A DNA stretch of 64,000 nt from Gilvimarinus chinensis DSM 19667 (GTDB taxonomy: Bacteria; Pseudomonadota; Gammaproteobacteria; Pseudomonadales; Cellvibrionaceae), in assembly GCF_000377745.1 (NCBI RefSeq), contig NZ_KB898707.1:368482-432481 (forward strand). Reading direction: 5' to 3'. A program made the translations under genes and the position numbers. The notes beneath the pieces were generated by a model. It was not told the DNA's origin. It searched no databases and worked only from the letters and a program-made list of their open reading frames with translations. Positions 1 through 7,061 of the stretch are shown in pieces; within the stretch, counting starts at the first letter, position 1; the number at the start of each line of letters is the position of its first letter.

Positions 1-131
1 CGCCCGCCATTTCGATCATGGTCTTCGGTGTAGACGACCTGCTTGCCGTCAGCTCTGCATCGAGTTTTTGAATCGTTACCGGTTCTTACCGTTATTTTCT
101 CTCCGCAATTGCAGCTTGTATTTATTATCAT
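1..131 (-). CDS. hypothetical protein, N-terminal part, runs off the window
   Basis: The frame opens with ATG at 131, three bases after the stop of the upstream gene, and stays open for 43 codons to the window edge. A purine-rich GGGGAG stretch inside the end of the upstream gene can serve as ribosome binding site. The start of the protein holds a CxC pair followed by a third Cys about 17 residues later, which could be part of a small zinc-binding ribbon, but too little is visible to assign a fold. It continues the leftward phage early operon. Function is not recognised. Confidence 0.5.
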   Translation of the reverse strand, partial: MIINTSCNCGEKITVRTGNDSKTRCRADGKQVVYTEDHDRNGG

Positions 132-133
132 CG

Positions 134-1063
134 CTACCGCTCCCCCTCTGGTGGTTGGGCGTCCAACTCTCTCAACTCTTCGGCCAGCTCCATTAAGCTG
201 TTGTAATGGTCTTCGCCATTTCCGGGGTAAACGCGAGCGCCCGTATCTCCCTCGGTTGTGCCGTGTTCGAGATCGTATGACTCCGCTTTTTCTTCGATAT
301 ATTTTGCAGCTCTAATCAATCCGCTCTCACTCTCCCCCACCGGTTGCGGGGCGGCGGTGAGCGTATCAACGCGAAGCCATAAATCATCAGGGTTAAACTC
401 TGGGCAATCGTCAATATCGTCACGGCTCCAGAAATAGCCGCCACCGCCCATGCCGTCATCGCCTCGGTCAAACTCATAGGTTTCGTGCTGAACGATACCG
501 GCAATTGTGATTAGGTATTTACCGCCTATTACGGGCCAGTTTTCGCAGCCGGTTTCCCATCCGTCCAGCACCGCAGCCGCTGGGGTGGTTGCAAAAGAAT
601 AAACGTGACGCCATTGGTTATTGTTCAGAGACCCGAACAGTCCATTTTTGATAACTTTGGAAATAAAATTCGAGCAAGCAATCTCATTTTCGGGCGTCCA
701 GCCCTGAGGCTTGTCAGAGCAGCTTGCTGACTCCACCTCCCCGCCAGCCGCTGGGGTGGGGTGGGTGTGATTCACAAGCGCGGCATTAAGGCCGATCTTA
801 ATTTCATTGAAGTCACTTTCTGAAATTGGCCCATCTGTTAGCGCATCATGGAACGCCATAACCATGTCGTTTGTTACTTCGAATGCCTCCACCTCCCCGC
901 CAGCGCGGGTAAACTCAGGCTCGTGCATTACATTGGGATCTGCAGTGCGGGCGGCTTGCCATGAGATAACCGCATCAGCTATGCGGTCTATCGCATCCTC
1001 GATAATGTCCAGTGGGTGTGTAACCTCCGCAATCGCGGTCATTAAATATTCTCTATCAGTCAT
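134..1063 (-). CDS. hypothetical phage early protein (309 aa)
   Basis: I do not recognise this acidic, soluble-looking protein. The start at 1063 (MTDREYLM) is preferred because its ATG overlaps the stop of the upstream gene (ATGA), the habit of this operon; an in-frame upstream ATG at 1138 has no such support. The body contains several similar Ala/Gly/Glu segments (TRAGGEVE, TPAAGGEVE, TTPAAAVLDGWE), suggesting it was assembled from duplicated or shuffled modules joined by short linkers. No membrane segment or signal peptide is seen. It is near the distal end of the PL operon, where temperate phages keep accessory, often anti-host or anti-defence, genes; that role is only inferred from position. 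Confidence 0.6.
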   Translation of the reverse strand: MTDREYLMTAIAEVTHPLDIIEDAIDRIADAVISWQAARTADPNVMHEPEFTRAGGEVEAFEVTNDMVMAFHDALTDGPISESDFNEIKIGLNAALVNHTHPTPAAGGEVESASCSDKPQGWTPENEIACSNFISKVIKNGLFGSLNNNQWRHVYSFATTPAAAVLDGWETGCENWPVIGGKYLITIAGIVQHETYEFDRGDDGMGGGGYFWSRDDIDDCPEFNPDDLWLRVDTLTAAPQPVGESESGLIRAAKYIEEKAESYDLEHGTTEGDTGARVYPGNGEDHYNSLMELAEELRELDAQPPEGER

Positions 1064-1398
1064 TGGTTGGCTCCTTCGCCAGCGGATAGGACGCTTTTGA
1101 TATTGCGAATTGCAATTCGCAGAGACCGTTCGGGGCATGTACTTTCAACTACGTTTTTAATTTCCGCTTCATCGACACTTTCGCACAGGTTAAATGCCGC
1201 ATACTCCAAATTGTGAATTTCTGTAGAGATCTGACTCACCCGCTCCCGCTCTTTCTCAAGCTCGGTGCGCAGTTGGTCGCGTTCGGCCGTTACCTTTTCT
1301 AGCGGACTTAAATTTTTTGGCTTTCCAAGCATTTCGTTAACCTGGTTTGCTACCGCTCGTTCTCGCTCTAACATTTGTTCGTACTCTAAATCGCTCAC
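1060..1398 (-). CDS. hypothetical coiled-coil protein (112 aa)
   Basis: Starts with GTG at 1398 behind a GGGGGAAGA ribosome binding site and overlaps the next gene by ATGA. Residues about 35-65 are a charged heptad-like run (ERDQLRTELEKERERVSQIS), indicating a coiled coil, flanked by short globular ends with two Cys. It is probably translationally coupled with the gene after it. No family is recognised. Confidence 0.6.
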   Translation of the reverse strand: MSDLEYEQMLERERAVANQVNEMLGKPKNLSPLEKVTAERDQLRTELEKERERVSQISTEIHNLEYAAFNLCESVDEAEIKNVVESTCPERSLRIAIRNIKSVLSAGEGANQ

Positions 1399-1422
1399 TC
1401 TTCCCCCTTGCCCTGTTGGGGC

Positions 1423-1509
1423 TTAAAAAACAATTACGCCAATCGCTATGCCAACAATTAGAATTGCTGCCACTGGAATCAGGAACCTTAAAAAATCTTT
1501 GTCATTCAT
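1423..1509 (-). CDS. single-pass membrane micropeptide (28 aa)
   Basis: A 28-codon frame encodes MNDKDF followed by an uninterrupted hydrophobic helix (FLIPVAAILIVGIAIGVIVF) that ends the protein. It begins inside the end of the preceding 41-residue gene (ATGAATGA overlap), so it is likely translationally coupled. The charged N-terminus and hydrophobic C-terminus fit a small inner-membrane peptide with the N-terminus inside. Phage early membrane peptides of this type may act in exclusion or host takeover; nothing here proves which. Confidence 0.55.
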   Translation of the reverse strand: MNDKDFLRFLIPVAAILIVGIAIGVIVF

Positions 1510-1627
1510 GGCTTTTACTCGAAAGAAATGAATCAATGGCGTCCATAACGGCTTTTTGGCATCGGTCATCAAGCATCAGGTACTTTCCGTATGCGATATA
1601 AAACTGGCCAAGCTCGATGTTTTTCAT
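1502..1627 (-). CDS. hypothetical small protein (41 aa)
   Basis: The ATG at 1627 is preceded by a very strong GGAGAGAGGG ribosome binding site, and the frame runs 41 codons (starts MKNIELGQFYIAYGKYLMLD) to TGA. It sits directly after the tRNA-like gene and overlaps the following micropeptide gene. The composition is soluble and amphipathic. Function unknown; the strong Shine-Dalgarno and tight coupling are the reasons to accept it. Confidence 0.55.
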   Translation of the reverse strand: MKNIELGQFYIAYGKYLMLDDRCQKAVMDAIDSFLSSKSHE

Positions 1628-1645
1628 ACCCTCTCTCCTGTTGTT

Positions 1646-1739
1646 TGGCGTGTGGTGGCCGGACTCGAACCGGCGTCCTTCATCGGCCTAGACCTGCTGA
1701 GACTCGCACAGCCGCTCTACCATCTGAGCTACACCACAC
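1646..1739 (-). tRNA. non-canonical tRNA or tRNA-like gene, identity unassigned
   Basis: The minus strand folds as a cloverleaf: acceptor GTGTGGTG with CACCACAC (8 bp), canonical U8-A9, D arm GCTC/GAGC with a GG-containing loop, a T arm GCCGG-TTCGAGT-CCGGC, discriminator G and encoded CCA. Two parts are abnormal. The anticodon stem GCTGT/TCAGC ends in a U-U mismatch, and its loop reads G-C-GAG-T-C, lacking U33 and a purine at 37. The variable region is about 21 nt, as in class II tRNAs, although the D arm looks class I. If functional the anticodon would be GAG (Leu), but the loop argues against ordinary decoding. It starts three bases after a structured RNA element. Confidence 0.6.
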
Positions 1740-1742
1740 TGA

Positions 1743-1904
1743 AAAGGACTCTTGTGTCTCGGCGTTCGACCTGTCACGTTTCGCTTCGGCCATCACAAAC
1801 CTACTGAGGTAGGTTTCGGCATACTCTTGCTAATCCGCCAGCTGCCTTAAGTCACACATGGATAAACCAAGAGCCCTTTCCAGTGCCGCCTCTATTCGAG
1901 GCGG
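1743..1904 (-). ncRNA. structured RNA element, copy B
   Basis: On the minus strand a GC hairpin (CCGCCTC/GAGGCGG, 1886-1904) is followed by GCACT and then by one strand of a 12-bp helix (1868-1879) closed with 1743-1754, with one G-U pair. Inside lies an extra hairpin (AAACCTAC/GTAGGTTT, 1796-1815). The same arrangement, with the G-U pair in the same place and a compensatory G-C to U-A change, recurs at 3654-3743, so this looks like a conserved RNA and not random pairing. It fills the gap before the tRNA-like gene. I cannot match it to a known riboswitch or leader class. Confidence 0.5.
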
Positions 1905-1910
1905 AGTGGG

Positions 1911-2120
1911 TTAGCCGCGACTATCAAAGCCGCGTATGTTTTCAATCGGCAGCCATCGGTCGTTATGCAAAACCATGCAGCCCTGAATTGGCCCGTAGTC
2001 GGAATCATCAAAAGATTTCCCTTTGGCGCTACACTTGTAAGAACCAAAGCCGTAATTAAGAGCAAACACAACTAGAAGAATTATGAATACAGCCAAGAAT
2101 TGAGCTGTTAAGTCTTTCAT
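1911..2120 (-). CDS. small membrane-anchored protein (69 aa)
   Basis: The start at 2120 (MKDLTAQF) is chosen because GGGAG lies about 8 bases upstream; the two earlier in-frame ATGs are too close to it or lack one. Residues about 5-25 form a transmembrane helix (FLAVFIILLVVFALNYGFG), followed by a short polar domain with two Cys (YKCSAKG and QGCMVLH) that could form a disulfide if exported. No family is recognised. It is a member of the leftward early operon just before structured RNA copy B. Confidence 0.55.
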   Translation of the reverse strand: MKDLTAQFLAVFIILLVVFALNYGFGSYKCSAKGKSFDDSDYGPIQGCMVLHNDRWLPIENIRGFDSRG

Positions 2121-2161
2121 TGCCATATCTCCCACAATGAGCCCATAGGGGCGGTTAGTTA

Positions 2162-2365
2162 CTAAAATGGAATCGATTCAACGCGCTTGTAATCGACTTC
2201 TACGCGCTGCGCCGTTCCGATATGTGCCAACACATGAAATTGCTTGCCTGGGTTTGCTTTAGCCAGGCGCTTGGCTTCAATCTCTGCCGATTTCTCCGTG
2301 TCGTGCCGGAAGTTTGGCGGCCAGCCGTCAGGGGTCCACACAAGATAAAACTCTGGGTTTTGCAT
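2162..2365 (-). CDS. hypothetical protein (67 aa)
   Basis: ATG at 2365 follows GAGGTGAGGGAT, a good ribosome binding site; the longer frame upstream reads through the previous gene and is less likely. The protein begins MQNPEFYLVWTPDG, reminiscent of small phage proteins with a WxPxG start and a mixed alpha/beta fold, and has no membrane segment. It carries a basic middle section (EIEAKRLAKANPGK). Function unknown. Confidence 0.55.
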   Translation of the reverse strand: MQNPEFYLVWTPDGWPPNFRHDTEKSAEIEAKRLAKANPGKQFHVLAHIGTAQRVEVDYKRVESIPF

Positions 2366-2375
2366 ATCCCTCACC

Positions 2376-2672
2376 TCAATGATTCGGTGTGTTAATCGCG
2401 TCAATCGAAACCAGGGCAAACGATTCCGCAATAGTTAAAGTTGCAGTCCTGGCCGTTTCTCTGTCCTGTAGCGATTCGATAACGTGGTCAGGAACCTCGC
2501 TAAACCCTTCGACCGATTCTTTAACGGCGGTGACGCACCGGCCGCGCTCTTCGGTTGTGGCTTTTAGCCAAGCCGCTTTTACTATTCGGCGTGCAAAGGC
2601 TCGGTCGTCTTCGCCTTCGTGTCGTTTGGCTATGCTGTCGCCGCTTTTTCGCCAGTAGTCGCAAAATTCCAT
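2376..2672 (-). CDS. hypothetical protein (98 aa)
   Basis: A soluble, charged protein, probably alpha-helical through residues 10-90, with one WRKSGD motif near the start and no recognisable domain. It follows rdgC after 33 bases and so is probably co-transcribed with it. Nothing in the sequence assigns a role. Confidence 0.55.
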   Translation of the reverse strand: MEFCDYWRKSGDSIAKRHEGEDDRAFARRIVKAAWLKATTEERGRCVTAVKESVEGFSEVPDHVIESLQDRETARTATLTIAESFALVSIDAINTPNH

Positions 2673-2705
2673 TCCTATCTCCAGTTGGTGTGTGTTGGCC
2701 CGCTC

Positions 2706-3605
2706 TTACGCTGCCGGTTCAAACAACTCTTGGTTAACCGCTCCGCCCAGGCCTCGACAAAGAGCCTCTAAGGCTGACTCGACTTGGTTTGCGGACAGGA
2801 CTATATTTCCGAGCATCAGGGCTTTTAAGTTGTCCTCTACCTGGTCTGCCACCTCGTTTATTTTTTCGTCGTCAAATCTGAGGCTCTTGATCGCAAGCGA
2901 TTCATTGACGGTGAAGGTCAGGGCGTCGTGCTTTAGGCGAAGCGCGGTTACCAGCAAGCCGTTGTCGATGTGCGTGCTAACTTGTTCCGCCAAATCATCG
3001 TCATTTCTGCAGGTATGAGTAGCGTCTGTTTTGGGTGATTGCAGCTTGCAGTAGTTACCAAGTTCGAAAGAGGTAGGCAGGCCATCTTTAAGCCACTGAG
3101 TTGCCGATGAGGAAAATGGCATTTGGGTTGAAACAGGAACTGCTTTCAGGCTGCCCAAAGCATCGCGGAGCAAGCTGCAAACTTCTTCACTTCGAGCGGC
3201 GCTGGACTCATCCACAATTAGCAGGTGCTTAGTTTTATCGAGCACGGCCATGCTCAGGCGGCGTTTAGTGAACGCCTGCGGCAATAGGCTGAAGGTAATC
3301 TCATCTTTTATGTTTTCGCGCTCTTTACGACCTACAGGGCGATTTTCCTGGGTGCGAATGTCTTCTACCTTTTCGGCGACGTATTGACGAATTACCGATG
3401 GAGGTAAAATCTTTTCCTCGGTTGCCACACAGAACACAACAAAGCGGTCTATCTCCGTGGCGAGCTGATCCAACTCGTTCGGAATGAAAAAGCCGGCACG
3501 GCATGTGTCCATTTTCCCGCATGGCTCAAAAGCTTTTTCCTGCAGTATCTCGCTGGTGATAGCTGGCAGGCTCGATAGCGTGTAAATGTTGGCGTTCTTG
3601 AACAT
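2706..3605 (-). CDS. rdgC: RdgC-type recombination-associated protein
   Basis: The protein has the RdgC opening (MFKNANIYTL...PCGKMDTCRAGF) and a 299-residue length typical of the family. Known RdgC is a ring-shaped dimer that coats double-stranded DNA without sequence preference and restrains RecA filament formation. Next to RecT, a YqaJ-type exonuclease and a DnaQ-type exonuclease it probably modulates phage recombination and replication-fork processing. It is led by a 200-base untranslated stretch holding structured RNA copy A, whose 3' edge lies about 49 bases before the start codon, so rdgC is the gene most likely to be influenced by that RNA. Phage-borne rdgC genes are known, though most copies are chromosomal. 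Confidence 0.85.
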   Translation of the reverse strand: MFKNANIYTLSSLPAITSEILQEKAFEPCGKMDTCRAGFFIPNELDQLATEIDRFVVFCVATEEKILPPSVIRQYVAEKVEDIRTQENRPVGRKERENIKDEITFSLLPQAFTKRRLSMAVLDKTKHLLIVDESSAARSEEVCSLLRDALGSLKAVPVSTQMPFSSSATQWLKDGLPTSFELGNYCKLQSPKTDATHTCRNDDDLAEQVSTHIDNGLLVTALRLKHDALTFTVNESLAIKSLRFDDEKINEVADQVEDNLKALMLGNIVLSANQVESALEALCRGLGGAVNQELFEPAA

Positions 3606-3653
3606 ATGCTTACCTTGGAATTAGGCCCCTAAAAAGGGCGGTTTAAATCACTA

Positions 3654-3743
3654 TTAAAGACTCTGGTGCCTCGCCCGTTCAGGCCCATAACGGGGTTGTC
3701 AGTTTTCCAGAGCCTTTAAAAGTGCCCCCTGTTTCCAAGGGGC
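3654..3743 (-). ncRNA. structured RNA element, copy A, in the rdgC leader
   Basis: On the minus strand hairpin GCCCC/GGGGGC (3724-3743) is followed by GCACT, then a 13-bp helix between 3707-3719 and 3654-3666 with one G-U pair, enclosing a CCCGTT/AACGGG hairpin. The 3' strand of the long helix is preceded by GAACGGGCGAGGCAC, close to GAACGCCGAGACAC in copy B. No promoter or U-tract is visible, so it is probably part of the operon mRNA. It could be a cis-regulator of rdgC, an antitermination site or a processed small RNA. Confidence 0.5.
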
Positions 3744-3817
3744 TGCGCGCCTTTGCTTTTAGGTCGAACTAACTGCTACGCGCTTCCCGACCTTACTTAC
3801 CCGACAGGGGTAATCTC

Positions 3818-4429
3818 TTATTGGCCGACTGCTGGGTCTAAAGCTGTCGCCATTTCGATCTTTTTAATTGCCCAGTAGATTTCCATGCAGGCGTTAACGT
3901 CGGCGATGGCCGTGTGGGCGTTTTCCAGCTCTTTATCGGTGAAGTAGCGATAAGCCTCTTCGAGTTTCGGCATCTTGTAGCCGTAGCGGCCTTTGGGTTC
4001 CATTTTCATAATGGGTTTTGATAGCAGGCCGGTGCACTCGTAGGGCGCGTCTTTGAAGTCGTCAGCAATGCGGTCACCGAAGTAGCGTTTTAATGCGATA
4101 CGCAAGATTCGGCGGTCAAAAGTGGTGTTGTGCGCGATATGCAGGCCGTTGCCGCACAGGTCCATAAGCATTTCCACTGCTAATTTCTCAGGGATTCCAA
4201 CGTCGCCGGCATACTCTTCGGTGATGCCGTGAGTCTCCAGTGCTTCGGGTGAAGAAACCCAGCCCTCGGGCTTAACAATTACGTCGATGGTTTGAATAAC
4301 CTTTTGCGCATCGAGGTCTACTTGGTGCGCAGCCAGTTGCACAATGTGAGGTTGAGCCTCTGATTCACTTGGCTCTTTCCATACCGGCAGGCCGGTGGTT
4401 TCTGTATCGAAAATAATGGCTTTGTTCAT
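3818..4429 (-). CDS. DnaQ-family 3'-5' exonuclease (DEDDh)
   Basis: The RNase T/epsilon-subunit fold is shown by the three Exo motifs: DTETTGLP near residue 8 (Exo I), HNTTFDRRIL near residue 100 (Exo II) and HTAIADV near residue 173 (Exo III, DEDDh type). The Asp/Glu set would bind two metal ions and remove nucleotides from 3' ends. At 203 residues it is a stand-alone nuclease, not a polymerase domain. It follows the YqaJ-type exonuclease gene after a 44-base gap and precedes the rdgC leader, so it belongs to the recombination module and may trim single-stranded ends during annealing. Confidence 0.85.
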   Translation of the reverse strand: MNKAIIFDTETTGLPVWKEPSESEAQPHIVQLAAHQVDLDAQKVIQTIDVIVKPEGWVSSPEALETHGITEEYAGDVGIPEKLAVEMLMDLCGNGLHIAHNTTFDRRILRIALKRYFGDRIADDFKDAPYECTGLLSKPIMKMEPKGRYGYKMPKLEEAYRYFTDKELENAHTAIADVNACMEIYWAIKKIEMATALDPAVGQ

Positions 4430-4473
4430 GTTGGTTCCCCTAGTGTTTGGCTGTCTTGGCCAGTGATTGAGAG

Positions 4474-6126
4474 TTATGCCGCGACGCGGATTTGCATCTG
4501 CTTAATCCAATGCTCAGCCGTGTTGATGCTGACGCTGTAGTGCTCAGCGATTAAGTGAATGATTTCGTCGTCGCTGGGGCGGTAGGGCGCCGCTGGTTTT
4601 TGTGTGGTGCCCATAAGCTCGTTCACATCGCGCGGAACGCTCGCCGCCTGATCTTGGTTGTCGTCGCGCATATCGGGCGCAGGCTGGCGAACAACGGCGC
4701 TTTGCTCTGCGCACTCAAGAGCTATACGGTTGGCTTCGTCTCGCTCGGCTTGGGCTTTCTCTGCCGCTTCTTTCTCTGCTCGCTGGCGTTCCTCTTCGCG
4801 GATACGCTGGCGCTCAGCTTCCGCTTTGCGCTCTTCCTCGGCCTTGTGGTCTGCAATGCGCTGCTTGGCGATTGCGGCCAGGGCCTCGGAATCTTTCAGG
4901 CAAAGCTCTTGTTTGTCGGCAAACAGGAAGTCATAGCCTTCTGCCAGATCGGCAAGCAGGTTTAAGTTGGCTTCGATGGTGTTGGCAAAGCGGTTGGCTT
5001 CTACCTTCGCCCGCATTACTTCGTCGTTCGCCGCGCCGCGTAGCGTGTCGATAGTGCGCTTACCTTTCATGGCACCGGCAACATCGCACGCAATTTCAGG
5101 CAGCCGGCAGGGCGATAGCTTGGCGTTAACTTCATTCACATAGCTGGCCCAGGCGTTGCGGGCGGTAGTTGCTATTTCAGTGCGAATCTCTTTTTTGCGG
5201 CTCTCTACCTGACGATTTAGGTTTAACCGCTTCTGGCGGGTTGCTTCTTTCAGTTCGTCGATAGTGCGCATTAGCTGGTCAATATCGGCGGTTTGCGACA
5301 GTGCCTGCTCTTTGGTTAACTCCAGCTTTTTCTCTACGCCTTCGCACCACTTGACGGTCGTGGCAGCATCGGCAAAGTCCTGATCGGTGTTCAGATCCGT
5401 GCTTATTGCATCCAGCACGGCCAAAGCGTGCTCTTTGTATGTGGGCAGGTTGGTGGTCTTCACGCCGCCAGTAATTTCTACGATAAGCGCGGGCAGGTTT
5501 TCCGGTGTTTTTCCTTCGAGTTGTACCGTAGCTTCTACCGGCTGGTAGTTTTCTAAATCCTGAATAAAGATTTTCCAGCCTTCAATTAGCTGCTCGCGGC
5601 GCTCAGGGCGGGATTTATAAACCAGTCGCGCAGCGCCTTCCTCGGTGCCATCGGTGACCTCGAACACACAAGAGTCATTGCCGTTTACTAAAAGCTGATG
5701 TTCAAGTTGCCAATAATGCTTGCCCTCTAGCTCACCGCCAGAAGATACAAGAGCGTGCAGCGCCTGGTTATGCTGCTTGCACTCCCAGTGGTTATCCTCA
5801 AACATGGTCAGTCCGTCGTAGGACGCCAGCAGTTTTAAGCCTGCCACCTCTTCGGTAGCAGTGACTGGGTACAGCTCTTCACCAATCGCTTTTTCGGCAA
5901 ATGGGCGTGCTAGGGCTTCAACTTCATGGCCTTTAGCGAAAACGAATTTTTCTACCCACTCGTCATGCACCTGCTCGTCGCCGGTCGCTTTAAGGCGCAG
6001 CAGCTCGTCACGAGAAACATTGGGTGAGGCACCCATGATGATAGGGGCCTCAGAGGCTACGCAGAATTCGCCGCGTATTTTTTTCCACTCGGGGCTGCCT
6101 TGAACTAAATTTTCTAAAGTTTTCAC
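4474..6126 (-). CDS. YqaJ-type recombination exonuclease with long C-terminal extension
   Basis: Residues 1-210 are a lambda-exonuclease/YqaJ-type nuclease: GSPEWKKIRG at the start, a GHEVEALARP segment, ASYDGLT carrying the metal-binding Asp, and WECKQHNQ, the E-x-K catalytic motif. Such enzymes resect 5' strands and hand 3' tails to a RecT annealase. At 550 residues it is more than twice a minimal YqaJ protein. Residues about 250-440 look like a DUF1351-type helical region, followed by a strongly charged coiled coil (about 440-490) and a C-terminal helix-turn-helix-like segment (about 515-548). The start ATG overlaps the recT stop (ATGA), so the nuclease and annealase are co-translated. Confidence 0.85.
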   Translation of the reverse strand: MKTLENLVQGSPEWKKIRGEFCVASEAPIIMGASPNVSRDELLRLKATGDEQVHDEWVEKFVFAKGHEVEALARPFAEKAIGEELYPVTATEEVAGLKLLASYDGLTMFEDNHWECKQHNQALHALVSSGGELEGKHYWQLEHQLLVNGNDSCVFEVTDGTEEGAARLVYKSRPERREQLIEGWKIFIQDLENYQPVEATVQLEGKTPENLPALIVEITGGVKTTNLPTYKEHALAVLDAISTDLNTDQDFADAATTVKWCEGVEKKLELTKEQALSQTADIDQLMRTIDELKEATRQKRLNLNRQVESRKKEIRTEIATTARNAWASYVNEVNAKLSPCRLPEIACDVAGAMKGKRTIDTLRGAANDEVMRAKVEANRFANTIEANLNLLADLAEGYDFLFADKQELCLKDSEALAAIAKQRIADHKAEEERKAEAERQRIREEERQRAEKEAAEKAQAERDEANRIALECAEQSAVVRQPAPDMRDDNQDQAASVPRDVNELMGTTQKPAAPYRPSDDEIIHLIAEHYSVSINTAEHWIKQMQIRVAA

Positions 6127-7061
6127 TGTTGCGCCTCCTGGGCCAAAGCGGCCGCGTCAAGTTCGATGTTTTTCAGTTTTTCAAATTGCTTGTCGGTCAT
6201 TTGAGCCTTAGACGACACCTTGTTTTTGATAAACGCAGCGTTAGCCTTGCCTTCCATAATCGCGCTCTTCCAGGTGCTAAGGTTCGCCTTGAACTCTTCA
6301 TCGCTGTAAATGGGCAATTCTTCTGGCTCGGTTGCTCGACCTTCACTTTTGGGGGTTATGTCCCGAGGCTCGGACGAATCAAAGTTGTTGATTTCGTCGG
6401 GCGTGTAAACGCCAAGAATCACATCTGGTGTATGTAGGCGAGACCATTTTTTTATGCCCAGGTAAGCCAGCTGTAAACGTGGATCGTCAGCCCATAGAGT
6501 GCTGTTGCGTGTCCGCGCTTGTGCAAGCAAAACCTCAAGCACGCGCGGTTCATCTTCACCTCTAAGGGTTCCAGTGATTCGAACGCCCAAGCCTTCCTCG
6601 TCTGCCAGTTTCCAGCCAGGAATACGGTATTCGCCGTTCGAGCCATTTTTAATTTCAAACTTTCCGGTAACTTTCGACCAATCACCAAACCACTCGTAAT
6701 TGAGTCGGCCTTTAATGGGGGCGTTTGATGTGATAACGGCGTTGACAAGTTGAGCCTCGTAACCCAAAACACCTTTAACTGTGTGTGTCTTTTGGGCAAC
6801 GGCGTAAGGGTTCATCTTCCATTGCATTGACTGCATAATTACGGCGAGGCAGTCAGACGCATTGCCCTGTAGATGTTCTGGGATAGTGGCAACACCTCCG
6901 GCCATGATTTCAGCTAAGCGCATCATTTTGTCCATAGCGTCGGGATCTAGCACCAACGATGTAGTACTGGTCTTATGCTCTGGATAGCGGTTTAAATCGT
7001 CAGCTGCTGATTCGCTGACAATGTCGCGGCTAGGCGAATCATTTTTAGCTTGCATATTCAT
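6123..7061 (-). CDS. recT: RecT-family single-strand annealing protein
   Basis: Residues about 60-220 carry the RecT core: CLAVIMQSMQWKMNPYAVAQ, GVLGYEAQLVNAVI and DPRLQLAYLGIKKWSR. RecT proteins coat single-stranded tails made by the partner exonuclease and anneal them to complementary strands, allowing RecA-independent recombination of phage DNA. The N-terminal 45 residues are low-complexity and the C-terminal 80 are charged and variable, as in other members. It overlaps both neighbours by ATGA and is the second gene of the PL operon. Confidence 0.9.
   Translation of the reverse strand: MNMQAKNDSPSRDIVSESAADDLNRYPEHKTSTTSLVLDPDAMDKMMRLAEIMAGGVATIPEHLQGNASDCLAVIMQSMQWKMNPYAVAQKTHTVKGVLGYEAQLVNAVITSNAPIKGRLNYEWFGDWSKVTGKFEIKNGSNGEYRIPGWKLADEEGLGVRITGTLRGEDEPRVLEVLLAQARTRNSTLWADDPRLQLAYLGIKKWSRLHTPDVILGVYTPDEINNFDSSEPRDITPKSEGRATEPEELPIYSDEEFKANLSTWKSAIMEGKANAAFIKNKVSSKAQMTDKQFEKLKNIELDAAALAQEAQQ

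Noticed and set aside
1646-1739. tRNA-like gene as the left attachment site
   Set aside because: It shares only the generic T-loop consensus with the tRNA-Pro remnant at the right end, is on the opposite strand, and phage genes continue on both sides of it.
1626-1806. A 37-codon frame running from the structured element through the tRNA-like gene on the minus strand
   Set aside because: No ribosome binding site, and the sequence is explained by RNA structure.
1646-1904. Possible tmRNA (tRNA-like domain next to a structured region with a short frame)
   Set aside because: The tRNA-like part is a contiguous cloverleaf with its own D and anticodon arms, there is no GGGG... 5' half of a tRNA-like domain far upstream, and no tag-like reading frame ending in Ala-Ala.
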